A stretch of DNA of 28,400 nucleotides from Chara braunii (taxonomy: Eukaryota > Streptophyta > Charophyceae > Charales > Characeae). Positions 18,119-27,783 of the stretch are shown piece by piece. The stretch is taken from positions 431,900 to 460,299 of the forward strand of contig BFEA01000179.1 of NCBI GenBank assembly GCA_003427395.1. The letters run 5' to 3'. Each line of letters begins with the position of its first letter. Within the stretch, counting starts at the first letter, position 1. The notes under the pieces were generated by a model that was not told where the DNA came from, ran no database searches, and saw nothing but the letters and a program-made list of their open reading frames with translations. Made by a program: the position numbers and the translations under genes.

Positions 18119-18255
18119 GTATCTCTACTGAGCTACCGGCCCACATGGGAAGGTTTTTACATGCCTTTGTATTCGTAGGTCAACCGAGGACGTTTTCTCG
18201 ATCGTCACAGCATAGGAATGGGATACGCGCGGTAAGACGCCCATGACTGACCCGT
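18119..18255 (-). repeat. tRNA-related repeat, copy 2 (uninterrupted)
   Basis: On the minus strand, GGTAGCTCAGTAGAGATAC is an A-box/D-arm-like segment. About 25 bases further, GGTGACAACCCC loosely resembles a B box. It aligns with 6255-6400 and shows what the retrotransposon at 1-6254 inserted into. Whether it is a SINE head or a tRNA pseudogene is open. Confidence 0.5.
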
Positions 18256-19258
18256 TAGTCAAGTCAGGTTCAGGATGTGATTTCCCTATCCTGGACTTCT
18301 AGATATTCAGGTCGAACTTTTATAAGGCTTTCTATATCCGCTTCTGAATCTAAAATGTGTTACTCTCCTGCCAAAAGAGAGCAAGGTAACAATCAAATCA
18401 TCTTACCACCTAGGACTTTTTATTCTACTTGACAAGTCATGACGTAACTGAACATAAGATATCACAAACGTTATATAGGACAGATAATGAATATAGAGGT
18501 ATGACCGTCGATAACCCTTCCCACTTTCACAAGTGTTGTGTGTCCAACACTCTTCACGAGATCAAGCCCAGTTCAATCCAAACCACGCACAAGACAGACC
18601 TGCACAGAGTAATGCAAATAACAGTTCACATGCCATGCACTAACGCTGTCAACCTCCACATTATAGACTTGTCCCTTATTTCCCCAAACTGTGTGAGACA
18701 ACTCTATCATTCCTAAGACTCTTTAAGCCCAATCCCCTCACGTCATTCAAAGGACCCTTGAGAGCGATGAGGACCATTTAGGCACAAACCACAAGTGAAA
18801 GTTTTACTGAACATAGAGTTTGTCTTTAGATGCACGTATCAAGCCGAGGGATAAGTTGAATCCTTAAAACCGACCTGTTATCGAATGATAACATAAAGTT
18901 TGAATCCTTTTGTAGATCCCTTCCTTCAAATGCAGTAGTAAAATGAGCCCAGACCTGCACACACACATGTCAACAACAAGTCAACAACCCCTCCTAGTTT
19001 TTCTCTCATTGTTTTCGAGGGTCGGACCCTCAAATGAAAATTACGAACCCTGGGAATAATATCCCGAAGTACGACTCCTATTCTTACTACTTCATTCTGT
19101 CCCTTTCTCCTTTACAAGGAGATTCATGTCCACATCCTTGATTGTTCAAAAGGAAACCGCTTTTTCATTATTTGCAATCCTCTCATTTTCTCTCATCCGG
19201 ATAAGCACATTCTTTCTGACGTTTATGTGGTAGTCTGACTGAGATCAACTCATGCCAG
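18256..19258. other. Non-coding, scattered hairpins
   Basis: No gene is seen. Stems are CAGGAT/ATCCTG (about 18270-18294), TGTTAC/GTAACA enclosing TCTC/GAGA (18358-18391) and AGTGTTG/CAACACT (18532-18551). The rest is AT/C-rich without recognisable content. Confidence 0.5.
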
Positions 19259-20948
19259 TAGTGGTTTCTCCCTCAGGAGTTTATCACTAAGCTGAGGTTA
19301 CACGGAGCTTCTTCTTTTGTAATTCCTTTTCCCTACGATATTTACCCTTTATTCTGTTTCTTTCAAGACATTTGGAGTCACCCCCGCCGGAACACTCACT
19401 TTTTCCTGTTTCTTCTTCTTGTCCCGACATACGCAAGTAGTGGATGATTTACACGGAAATCTTTCACTACTTGATCAATTCCAGACAAAATGATTAGTCA
19501 AACGAGTAATTGAGTAGCTCCACGAGAGCACTCAATCATCCTTCAAAATCCAAGCAGTCCTTATGCAATCAAGTATTTCAAACACTGTTACGCAAGCGAC
19601 TGGATAACTCTCATAGGAGTATCCCTTTATTAGTTACTACATGTAGTTGAGAAGGCCTTGTTGAGGCACTTCCAACACTTGCTCCAACATTCACCAACAA
19701 TTCAGACCACATCTTTATCAAAGATCAATGCAGAATTCAAATTTGCAATAGGTGACCTTCACGGAAGTCCACTATTACTCCTTGATCAGAGTTAAGTTTA
19801 TTCTTAAGAGCGTAATAGGATGGCCCCACGGGAGCTACCCTACTACTCTCTCAAAGATAGACAACCTAGGATTATGTTGGTAGACTCAGACAAACACCAG
19901 ATCCTCCTTTTGCTGGAGTATCCTACTTGGTTTGTTAAGGTAGAGTCAAGCAAGGAATAGGATGACCCCACGAAAGTCTCCCTATTCCTTCCTTGGGTAG
20001 TAAGTAGTTTACCCTCTCGATTATGGCCCTAGGGCAAACCATACGGAAACTTAACCATTACCCATTTGATAATTTGATAAACCAGGTGTATGTAGGGTAT
20101 CAGAGAATGAATAGTAAGATGATCTCTTCCTTTTTCTCGTGTTAATAACCAGCTAAGGTCCGAGTTTGTAATAAGACGGCCCCACGGGAGTTATCCTACT
20201 GCTGCCCGACTGACTGCGAATATCATTCCTTTGATCAAGTGATAGGATGACCCCACGAGAGCCTCCCATAACCTCATTCAATGTTAAACAGACTGATCGT
20301 TAGTAACTACCCATGCCATCCATCAGTCATACCCAAACAAGTAGTAGGGTTACTCACTCGGGAGTATCCCTTTATTGTCCAAACACAATCACCTCATTTC
20401 TTCTTTTTGTTAGATGATCTTCAGATCAAACAAGTATTTAGGACGACCGCATGGGAGTTATCCTACTACCAGTTTGATGGGTAGGAGATCAGTCAAAGCA
20501 CCTCTTAATTAAGTTGTTCCGACCGTTCACCTACCTTGCTTAGGCATCATGAATAAGCAAGAGGTATGATACCCCATGGGAAGCCGGACGGATCGTCGTA
20601 GACTTAGGAGTTCGTGTACTCACACGGTAAGTACTTAATTCCCTTCTAAGTCTGGTCCGATAGGTGACGGGAAAGCCCCACGGGAGCGTCCTACTACCTT
20701 TGCCTATGTTAGTTGTCGAAGCCATTTACCTCACGGGAGTACAGAATCACTTCTTAGATCTAGCCTGTAAGGTAAAAAAGAAATCGCACGACAGTTTCCC
20801 GTCACCAATGTTGGAGTCAAGCAGACATTTGATCGTTTCGTTACTTAGTCGGGTGAATGACAGGGTACTTCTCATGGGAGTATCCCATCATTCACCTCAG
20901 TCAGTTCATGCAAGCAGTGTGACGACTCCACGGGAGCCTCCATCACAC
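19259..20948. repeat. Array of about 20 nested hairpins with variable stems and a recurring core
   Basis: Clear members are listed with their stems. 19259-19289: TAGTG/CACTA + CTCC/GGAG. 19434-19473: CAAGTAGTG/CACTACTTG + GATTT/AAATC. 19509-19536: ATTGAGT/ACTCAAT + GCTC/GAGC. 19602-19624: GGAT/ATCC + ACTC/GAGT. 19646-19676: GTTG/CAAC, GAAG/CTTC, GCCT/AGGC. 19747-19776: AATAG/CTATT + CTTC/GAAG. 19812-19846, 19900-19922. 19952-19990: AAGGAATAGG/CCTATTCCTT. 20168-20202, 20239-20272, 20346-20371, about 20434-20469. 20535-20561: CTTGCTTA/TAAGCAAG. 20600-20653: AGACTTAG/CTAAGTCT. 20662-20699, 20718-20753. 20852-20896: GGTGAATGA/TCATTCACC. 20917-20948: GTGTGA/TCACAC + CTCC/GGAG. Many tips read close to CYCC-ACG-GGAG. 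Outer stems differ from copy to copy yet remain paired. There is no coding content. Confidence 0.85.
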
Positions 20949-21476
20949 GACTCTTGTCTTCCAAACCCAAGCAGACTAGGTTCGTTCCCGGGATTCCTAG
21001 GTTCCTTCCTGAGTTCAAGCATAGTTCTTACTTCAAGCATATATCATTTTTGTTTTTGATAAATTTAGTCCTGAAGAATATATGAGTAGTACATCATACA
21101 ACCATGCATGCTATCAGGTAGAAGGTCATACTATATAAGGGTATATGAGAAAGGATACCTCATGGTTCCCTGCTTCCAGAGTTCCTCCTGAACTCCGGCA
21201 GAGCTCCTGCAATCACCCTGTTTTCTTGGCCATATCTAGTCAATGCTATCACTTGTCCGGACCTTAAGGTTAGCAAAAGCCAGAGTCTTCTAAATAGGAA
21301 TACATCAATCATAGTTGAAGAGACAGGTGTTTTGAGAGAATCAAAGAATGATGAAAATGGAGGAGGATGGAGGAGGCAGGCACCATCACATAGTGACAAT
21401 ACGTCTCTCCTCTCAATGGTCTGCATTTTCTTCATCTCTGGTATGTGATGTTCGATAATAACAATGACAAACATGA
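20949..21476. other. Non-coding, no gene seen
   Basis: A short inverted pair, CCTAGG-type, lies near 20990. Nothing recognised beyond that. Confidence 0.45.
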
Positions 21477-21481
21477 ATAAC

Positions 21482-21529
<48 letters not shown>

Positions 21530-21560
21530 TAACAATGATAACAACAATAATAATAATAGT
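21477..21560 (+). repeat. (AAT)n microsatellite
   Basis: AAT/AAC trinucleotides with few interruptions. The minus-strand open frame of Leu/Tyr repeats is a by-product. Confidence 0.95.
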
Positions 21561-22133
21561 AACAGCAAAAGAGGTAATATCTTGTCACTTTCTTTTTTTT
21601 TCCTTCTCCTTCTCTTCCCTTCTTTCCTCCTTTCTTCCTATCTTCGCTTCGCCACACAGCCCTGGTCGCAACAACCCACTCGCTGTCCCCTATGCGTGTC
21701 TCAAGGACCATGTGTGTGATTGCTCCCCTGCCTGCCTGCAAGACTGCGCGGACGCATGCTTGTTGCTCTGCATGCCTAACCATAGCCCGTTAGCGTCCCG
21801 CTGTTTGGCTGTGATGCACGCCACTTAGTGCCCGTGCGTGGAGGTGGTGGCAATGTTGCATCTCTAGTGGCCTGCGACCCCTCCTTACTATGCGGACCTC
21901 ATGCTGTGTGTGTCCAGGGCGCAACAACCCGCGTCCCGGGCTCAATTGTCCGGCTCAACTGTTGTTGCTGGAAGGACCCAGGGTGAAATCCAGGTCGCTT
22001 TTCAGGCAATCTAACATGTCGTATTTTGCTTGAGACCCACATTGGAAAGTGCTGAGATAAGGGTCTCTCTTGGACATTCGGACCTGCCTTCACTGAGGGC
22101 AGACACTAGGCTTGTTGGGACCACCAGGTACTG
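21561..22133. other. Unassigned GC-richer stretch, possible retroposon tail
   Basis: GCAACAACCC occurs twice (about 21668 and 21923). The segment runs into a (TAA/GATAATAAT)n tract at 22134, as LINE 3' ends often do. I see no reverse transcriptase, so this stays a guess. Confidence 0.25.
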
Positions 22134-22233
22134 CAATAATGATAATAATGATAATAATAATAAAAAAAATATATATATAAAAAAAACTTATTTTAACTTT
22201 ATCGAATACACGTATTATTCAATCAATAAATAA
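22134..22233 (+). repeat. AT-rich simple sequence
   Basis: Degenerate (AAT)n followed by A/T-only sequence. Confidence 0.8.
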
Positions 22234-22241
22234 TAAATAAC

Positions 22242-22514
22242 CTAGGTTACCAGCCGGGCCACCCGGGTCCCGGGTGGCCAGCCCGCGCAAGGTCCCAGCA
22301 AAAAAAAAAAAAACAAAAAAAATCCATAAATTCTGAAAAAACACTATGTTATGCAGAAAAATAAACTGAACAACTTTTGCCTCAGGGTTACATCGAAATT
22401 CTTCACCAAATTTAAAATAAAAAACAAAATTCAAAAATATTTTACTTATTTTTATTTTTTTTAATTATTTTGGCCCGGCCGGGCAAGTGACCCCGGACGA
22501 CTATGGTAGCCTAG
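22242..22514. mobile_element. hAT-like MITE, copy D (273 bp)
   Basis: The ends CTAGGTTACC and GGTAGCCTAG are inverted with one mismatch. Exact 8-bp target duplications TAAATAAC flank it at 22234-22241 and 22515-22522. The left end folds strongly (GGCCACCCGGGTCCCGGGTGG). The interior (about 22325-22440) is similar to copy B near 23630-23740, so this is a shortened member of the same family. It has no coding capacity. Confidence 0.85.
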
Positions 22515-22607
22515 TAAATAACATTTATTTTTTGTTCATATTTCTTGTACGTTAAAGATTTTATAGAACAAAAAACACATAATACATAATAGAAATATAT
22601 TCATAGA
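22515..22607. other. AT-rich spacer
   Basis: It contains the right target duplication of copy D and the left one of copy A. Nothing else is seen. Confidence 0.6.
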
Positions 22608-23371
22608 CAGGGTTACCAGCCCGTACGTACGGAGGCCCCCGGGCTAACCTCCGTACATTCGGGCGTTCGGGGTCACGTTCGGGGACCGAACCCCTCCGAA
22701 CCTGAAAAGGTTCGGCCCCCGCCAAAAAATATTTCGGGGCCTAAACATTATTATTTTTTTTTGAATTGTTTTTTGGGAGTTCTCTATTATGTGAGGTATA
22801 TGCCTCTACATTTTGAGATAATTTTGCTTAGCCAAAAAAAAATGAAAAATCGCTAAAGATAGCGGTGTCAAAACGTGCTCACCCACTGACTATTTTGTTT
22901 TTTTTCTCTTTTCTCTTTTTGTTTTCACTTTGTTTCGGGGCCTACATAATTTTTTTATTTTTTTATGTTCTTTAAATGAGTTTTGTATCATGTAAGATAC
23001 ACACCTATGAATTTTCAGGGAATTTCACCGATCCAAAAAAAAAAAAAAAATCTTCAAAGATGGAGGTGTTTAAAACGTGCCCGCCCGCACACTGATTATA
23101 ATTCTCTCTTGAAATTTTTTGTTTCTATTATTATTTTTTGTTTTCCATTATTTACTTTTAATTCGCATTTGGTATCGAATTTGGAGGTAACTCTGAGGCA
23201 AATGTTGTTCAGTTTGTCTGTCTGCATAACATATAGTTTTCTCAGATTTTTTGGACAACTTTTTTTTTTTTTTTTTTTTTTTGGTCCGTGTTCGGTCCGA
23301 ACGGCCGAACGTGTCTATATGGGAGCCCGGACGTTCGGGCGTTCGGCCCGTCCTGAACGCCGGTTACCCTG
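22608..23371 (+). mobile_element. hAT-like MITE, copy A (764 bp)
   Basis: The ends CAGGGTTACC and GGTTACCCTG are terminal inverted repeats with the CAGGG start common in hAT transposons. The flanks TTCATAGA (22600-22607) and TTCATATA (23372-23379) form an 8-bp duplication with one mismatch. Below the ends are GC-rich self-complementary parts (GTACGTACGGAGG with CCTCCGTAC). The AT-rich interior carries two tandem ~200-bp units starting CGGGGCCTA at 22735 and 22936, each with an AAAGAT-GG-GGTGT-type box. No transposase is encoded; movement would need an enzyme from elsewhere. Confidence 0.88.
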
Positions 23372-23476
23372 TTCATATAAATATATACAAACACATAATA
23401 AATAATATACATATGTATATTCTATTATTGTGAATTATCACTGAATTCTATTTTATTTGAATGAATTAATTACAAT
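23372..23476. other. 105-bp AT-rich spacer between opposed MITE copies
   Basis: It carries the right duplication of copy A and the left duplication of copy B. Confidence 0.7.
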
Positions 23477-24250
23477 CACGGTAACCGGCGTTGGGGACGG
23501 GCCGAACGCCCGAACCCGAACGCCCGAACCAACGCCCGAACGTATGGGACCCTTTGGGGATGCGTTCGGCCGTTCGGGCCGAACGAGGACCCAACAAAAA
23601 AAAAAAAAAAAAAAAAAAAGGTCATCAAAAAAATCTGAAACAAAGATATGTCATGGAAAAAAATAAATTAAACAAGATTTGCCTGAGCATTATATCCGAA
23701 TTCCTTACCAAATTTAAAATAAAAATAAAATACGGAAAATAAATACTAAGAATAAAAATAAATAAAAATAAAAGAGAATTAAATTTAGTGAGTGCGTGAG
23801 CATGTTTTTGACACCGCCATCTTTGGCGATTTTTCATTTTTTTTGGCATAGCTAAATGCCCTGGAAATTTACAGATGTGTACTTCACATAGTACAAAACC
23901 CACTAAAAAAGTTTCAAAAAATATTAAAATTGTTTAGACCCTGAACTAAAGTGAAAACAAAAAGTAAAAAGTGAAAAAATACGTGGGCGAGCATGTTTTG
24001 ACACCGCCATCTTTGGCGATTTTTAATTCTTATTGGGCTTAGCCAAATAACTTGAAAATTTATAGGCATGTACCTCACGTCATAGAGAACTCACAAAAAC
24101 AAATTCAGAAAAAATAATTATTTTTAGGCCCTGAAATAATTTTTGGCGGGGGCCAACCGCCGTCGGGTTCAGACCCCGTCCGGAACCCTGAACGCCCGTA
24201 CGTACGGAGGTCTGCCCGGGGACCTCCGTACGTATGGGCTGGTGACCCTG
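23477..24250 (-). mobile_element. hAT-like MITE, copy B (774 bp), opposite orientation to A
   Basis: It starts CACGGTAACCGGCG and ends GGTGACCCTG, the reverse orientation of copy A. The exact 8-bp duplications ATTACAAT flank it at 23469-23476 and 24251-24258. The two internal units appear as reverse copies (ACACCGCCATCTTTGGCGAT near 23812 and 24001). A GC-rich fold lies at each end. Confidence 0.9.
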
Positions 24251-25148
24251 ATTACAATAATAATAATATAATAATAATAACAGTAATGAAATGAAAAAGC
24301 GGGCTGTGGTGAAATGAACATTTTCAGATTGCAGAATTACATTGAAAGTCAGAAAGTCCGTCACTGTCCGGACAACAGAAGTGCACTGGTAGCCTAACAA
24401 TGGAAAGTACTAAGTCCGAATGTATATGAGAATGTGCTCTCACCATCACCAGCGTGAGTACTCAGAGTCATTTTTCATACTTGGTGCACTATGCTTTAGA
24501 CTACTATCATGTCGCTGTTGACGTCAGCAGCAGAACCGAAGTACAAAAAGATGTTGACTATTATAGACCATCGCCAGGACCAGGTACGTGCCCTTACATC
24601 ATCAGCCTTACCTTTTGTTTCTCTTTCTCTCATCTTCTCTTTTCTTCGACGATGATACAGTTGAAAACGATTCTTACCTTTACGGTATCAGATGCAGTTT
24701 CCAGGCTTGATCCCAGGTCTCGCCATTACCCATGTATAGTATCAGTTGACTTGTGTGAGCTTGAGCTGTAAGTCTATAGGTTAGAGGTCCTAATAGTGGT
24801 AGGAGTCGTGACTATTGAAGTACCGAAGGGTCAAGCATACAGTGTTCCGGAAGATCTGGAACTGACCCGTCATGAGCCTTACGTCGCAGTCCGCAGGCAA
24901 GTGGTCAGGTGGGCAGTCCTACCTGGTCCAGTTAGCGGTACCCAGTCCCAGTCGCCCTTTGTCAAGCCTGGAAGTACCATGTGGGACTGTGCGCACTCCG
25001 TGCCCGACATTCAAAGGAAGACCTTCAACGATCCAAAGTATAAATCAAAAGTCTGTGTTCAAACATTCATTTAGTCCGCCTCCGAGCTGTGCGAAAGCGC
25101 TGTCCGTGTATTCTGTGCTACGAAGGTCTGTAAGCCTATAGACACCGG

Positions 25149-25149
<1 letters not shown>
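24251..25149. other. Non-coding, no gene seen
   Basis: A short (AAT)n tract follows the target duplication (24251-24285). The remaining 850 bases have only short open frames without a recognisable domain. Confidence 0.45.

Positions 25150-25192
<43 letters not shown>
25150..25192 (+). repeat. (CT)n microsatellite
   Basis: An uninterrupted CT tract. Confidence 0.95.
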
Positions 25193-25195
<3 letters not shown>

Positions 25196-25504
25196 TTCTC
25201 TCGCATGTGCACGCACACAGCCACAGACTTAGGGATCAGACTAAGCCCACACTGGAGACCAGGGATGCGGAGTCTAGACATGCGCAACTTAGAACCCCCG
25301 TCAACATTCTGCATTCGTCAGTTTCGACGATTCAGCCACCGAGCGTTCGATAGCGCAAAATTCAGTTACCCAATACCCGTATCTGCATCTAATGTAGGTG
25401 ACTCTCTTCTCTCCCTGATTCAATGTCTCTTTCTCCCTCTATACCTTTTACCCTCAGTCCGTTCCCCCTGGTGCTCTTCATATATACACTCTCTCCCCTA
25501 ACTT
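25193..25504. other. Non-coding, no gene seen
   Basis: C/T-rich sequence, nothing recognised. Confidence 0.45.
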
Positions 25505-25890
25505 TATCTATCTGTTTGTCCGCTCTGATTATCTGTTTGTCAGTTGGTCTTGTCTGTTTGCTGATCTGTGTCTGATTGTCGCAGTCTGTCTGTCTGTTTG
25601 TCGTTGTCTGTGTCAGACGGTTTGTTTGTCCGACTGTGTCTGTCGGATCGTCTGTCTGACTGTTTCTGTCGGATTGTCTGTCCGACTGTCTGTCCGACTA
25701 TGTCTGTCGGATCATCCGTCCGACTGTCTGTCGGGTCGTCTGTCTGACTGTTTTGCATCTCATCTGTGTAACTGTCAATTTTTGTCCTTGTTTGTCATGT
25801 ATGGTTACTTGTGTCTGTATGTTTGTGTCTGTTTGTGTTTGTATGTATGTGTTGTGTCTGTCTGTTTGAGTCTGTCTTTTCTTTTGTCAG
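25505..25890 (+). repeat. Degenerate (TGTC)n tract
   Basis: TGTC/TGTT tetranucleotides with many substitutions, interspersed with repeats of TCTGTCGGAT and GTCCGACTG. This composition produces the Cys/Val/Ser-rich and Asp/Arg/Thr-rich open frames seen on the two strands. Confidence 0.9.
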
Positions 25891-25943
25891 TCTGTCGCCT
25901 AGATACGCACACACGCAGATACCTACGTAACCAAACAAACAAG

Positions 25944-26030
25944 TGTGGCAGTGCATATTTCCATTTGCAAGCCATAGATTCATCCGGTTTTGCTCATCCC
26001 ACTATCGGAAGGAGTGTGAGGCCCGTAGTG
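25944..26030 (+). repeat. 85-bp dispersed repeat, copy 3
   Basis: It begins GTGGCAGTGCATATTTCCAT and matches the copy at 10745 along its length (AGATTCATCC, then CTCATCC, then GGAAGGAGTGTGAGGCCCG). A short CT run follows at 26050. Confidence 0.7.
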
Positions 26031-26254
26031 AGATTGGAGACACACCAGTTTTCTCTCTCTCCCCCCTGCGAACGCAGTATGACCGGTCACAACAATGTGC
26101 AGTATACTGAGACCACAGCATGGGGAGCTCGACACATTCCAATAAGTCGGGCGAGTAAGGGATCCGATCTTGTGACGTCATTGACGGATGTATCACACAT
26201 CCCGCACGTCTCCATCCTCTCATGCCGTAAGTAGAAGAGGTGGGGTTAAATCGT
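26031..26254. other. Non-coding, no gene seen
   Basis: Nothing recognised. Confidence 0.4.
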
Positions 26255-26276
26255 TTTTAATAATAAGAATAATAAC

Positions 26277-26328
<52 letters not shown>

Positions 26329-26372
26329 TAATGATAATAATATTGACAATAATAATAATAATAATAATAGTA
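26255..26372 (+). repeat. (AAT)n microsatellite
   Basis: Long AAT tract with few interruptions. Confidence 0.95.
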
Positions 26373-26781
26373 ATATTGCAAGGAATATGAGTGTAAACGA
26401 TATACAGAAAACTAAGTTGCGAAATCACGCAGATGTCGAAGTAGTCGTGTAAAAGCAACGAGCATAATGACACCGAGAATCCATCCAAATAGAGCAATAC
26501 AAGGAAGTAATGAGCCAATGTTCAAGCCCGTAGGCCACATCAACTCAGTATCAAAAGTCGCTCCTCTCTGTCCGGCGCCCAGTGCCTAGCCTACTCTACT
26601 CGCCTATCTACCTATAGTTGTGTCCACGCAACAGGCTCACTTCGACTCTGGAAGACCAATGTACATGATGTCAACACCATAAACGACCTCTCTTCATGCA
26701 CCAGGTATGTATCTCGTCACCCTCATCAGACCTTGACTTCCCACATTCGCCTCTTTTCTCGAAGACCACCAGATTGCCCTC
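26373..26781. other. Non-coding, no gene seen
   Basis: Nothing recognised. Confidence 0.4.
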
Positions 26782-26788
26782 GCTCTCT

Positions 26789-26843
<55 letters not shown>

Positions 26844-26860
26844 ACACACACACACACACA
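26782..26860 (+). repeat. Compound (CT)n-(CA)n microsatellite
   Basis: CT repeats to 26843, then CA repeats to about 26860, directly before a copy of the 85-bp repeat. Confidence 0.95.
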
Positions 26861-26865
26861 TACTA

Positions 26866-26950
26866 GTAGTAGTGTACATTTCCATGTTTTAGCGCTAGAT
26901 ACATTCAATTTTCATCATCCTATGGATGAGAGTAGCGTTAGGCCAGCTGA
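26866..26950 (+). repeat. 85-bp dispersed repeat, copy 4
   Basis: GTACATTTCCATGTTTTAGC, then AGATACATTC, then CATCCTATGGATG, then AGTAGCGTTAGGCC follow the order of copies 1 and 3. A possible further fragment is at 26970-26998. Confidence 0.7.
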
Positions 26951-27619
26951 GGAGTTGGCAACTTACCTGTCGTCCGGTGCTCATCCTATCGATGAAAACC
27001 TCTCTCCTCGCCGCCGTCGTCGCTGGTGCAACTCACGCGATCCGTCACGAAGTGCAGCATGTCGACCATAACATGGAGAATCCGACTGGCGCAAGCGCTC
27101 CTTCCAACGAGTCGGATGGATGACGAACCCTCTCTCACGATGTCACCGGCGTCGTTTACACGACTAGGTGAGTCCTCCTTTTTCCCCTTTCTCCTCTCCT
27201 CTTCTTCTTCTACTTCTTCTTCTCCTTCATCTTCTTTTCCTCCCTTTTCTCCTTTCTCTCCCTTGCGCTCTTCACACCTTCTTCCTCGCGTATATTCATG
27301 GGCCTTCTTCCTCGTATCGCACTCTCTTCCCTCTCTTGCTGAGATAATCCTCCTCCTTGCTCAACTCTTTCTTTCCGGTCGCGCCCTTGTTCCTCCTGCT
27401 GCACTTGCAAGCCCACATATGTCCTGTGCTACTCCCTCCTCTGTTTCCTATCGCTGTGCCCGTTCTTCGAAATGCAAACGGATCGCCCGTCCCTCGCAAA
27501 CTGGGAACCACCCAAAGTGTGTGCAGAGAATCTCTCGTAGCTCAAGTATAAGGTCCCAGGACCCATGCCCGGAACGCCGTCATCATTGACTGGCAGAGGA
27601 AAGGTGAGTCGCCTCTTCC

Positions 27620-27620
<1 letters not shown>
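26951..27620. other. Non-coding, pyrimidine-rich in part
   Basis: The open frame over 27026-27589 is Ser/Pro/Leu-rich because of a CT-rich tract (27175-27260). It has no domain I recognise and is not called. Confidence 0.4.

Positions 27621-27671
<51 letters not shown>
27621..27671 (+). repeat. Poly-T run, 51 bases
   Basis: An uninterrupted homopolymer. It could be the reversed poly-A of a minus-strand retroposed copy, but nothing recognisable precedes it on that strand. Confidence 0.9.
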
Positions 27672-27714
27672 CTTCATGCTATCTCTCTCCTCTTCGTAAC
27701 TATGGTAAGATTGC

Positions 27715-27783
27715 TATAATAATTATAATATTAGTAATAATAATAATAATAAAAATTACCACAATAATAATAACAATAGCAAT
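27715..27783 (+). repeat. (AAT)n-type simple sequence
   Basis: Interrupted AAT trinucleotides up to the start of MITE copy C. Confidence 0.85.

Noticed and set aside
19259-20948. CRISPR-like array
   Set aside because: Units are not identical repeats with uniform spacers, stems vary from copy to copy, no cas genes are present and the DNA is eukaryotic.
21160-21783. 207-residue minus-strand protein with Tyr/Leu runs (membrane-like)
   Set aside because: The hydrophobic run is the (AAT)n microsatellite in translation.
25626-26234. 202-residue Cys/Val/Ser-rich protein
   Set aside because: It is a translation of the (TGTC)n tract followed by the 85-bp repeat.
27026-27589. 187-residue Ser/Pro-rich protein
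   Set aside because: It rests on a pyrimidine-rich tract; there is no domain and no supporting neighbour.
27621-27671. Poly-A tail of a processed gene copy
   Set aside because: No recognisable gene sequence lies next to it and no target duplication was found.
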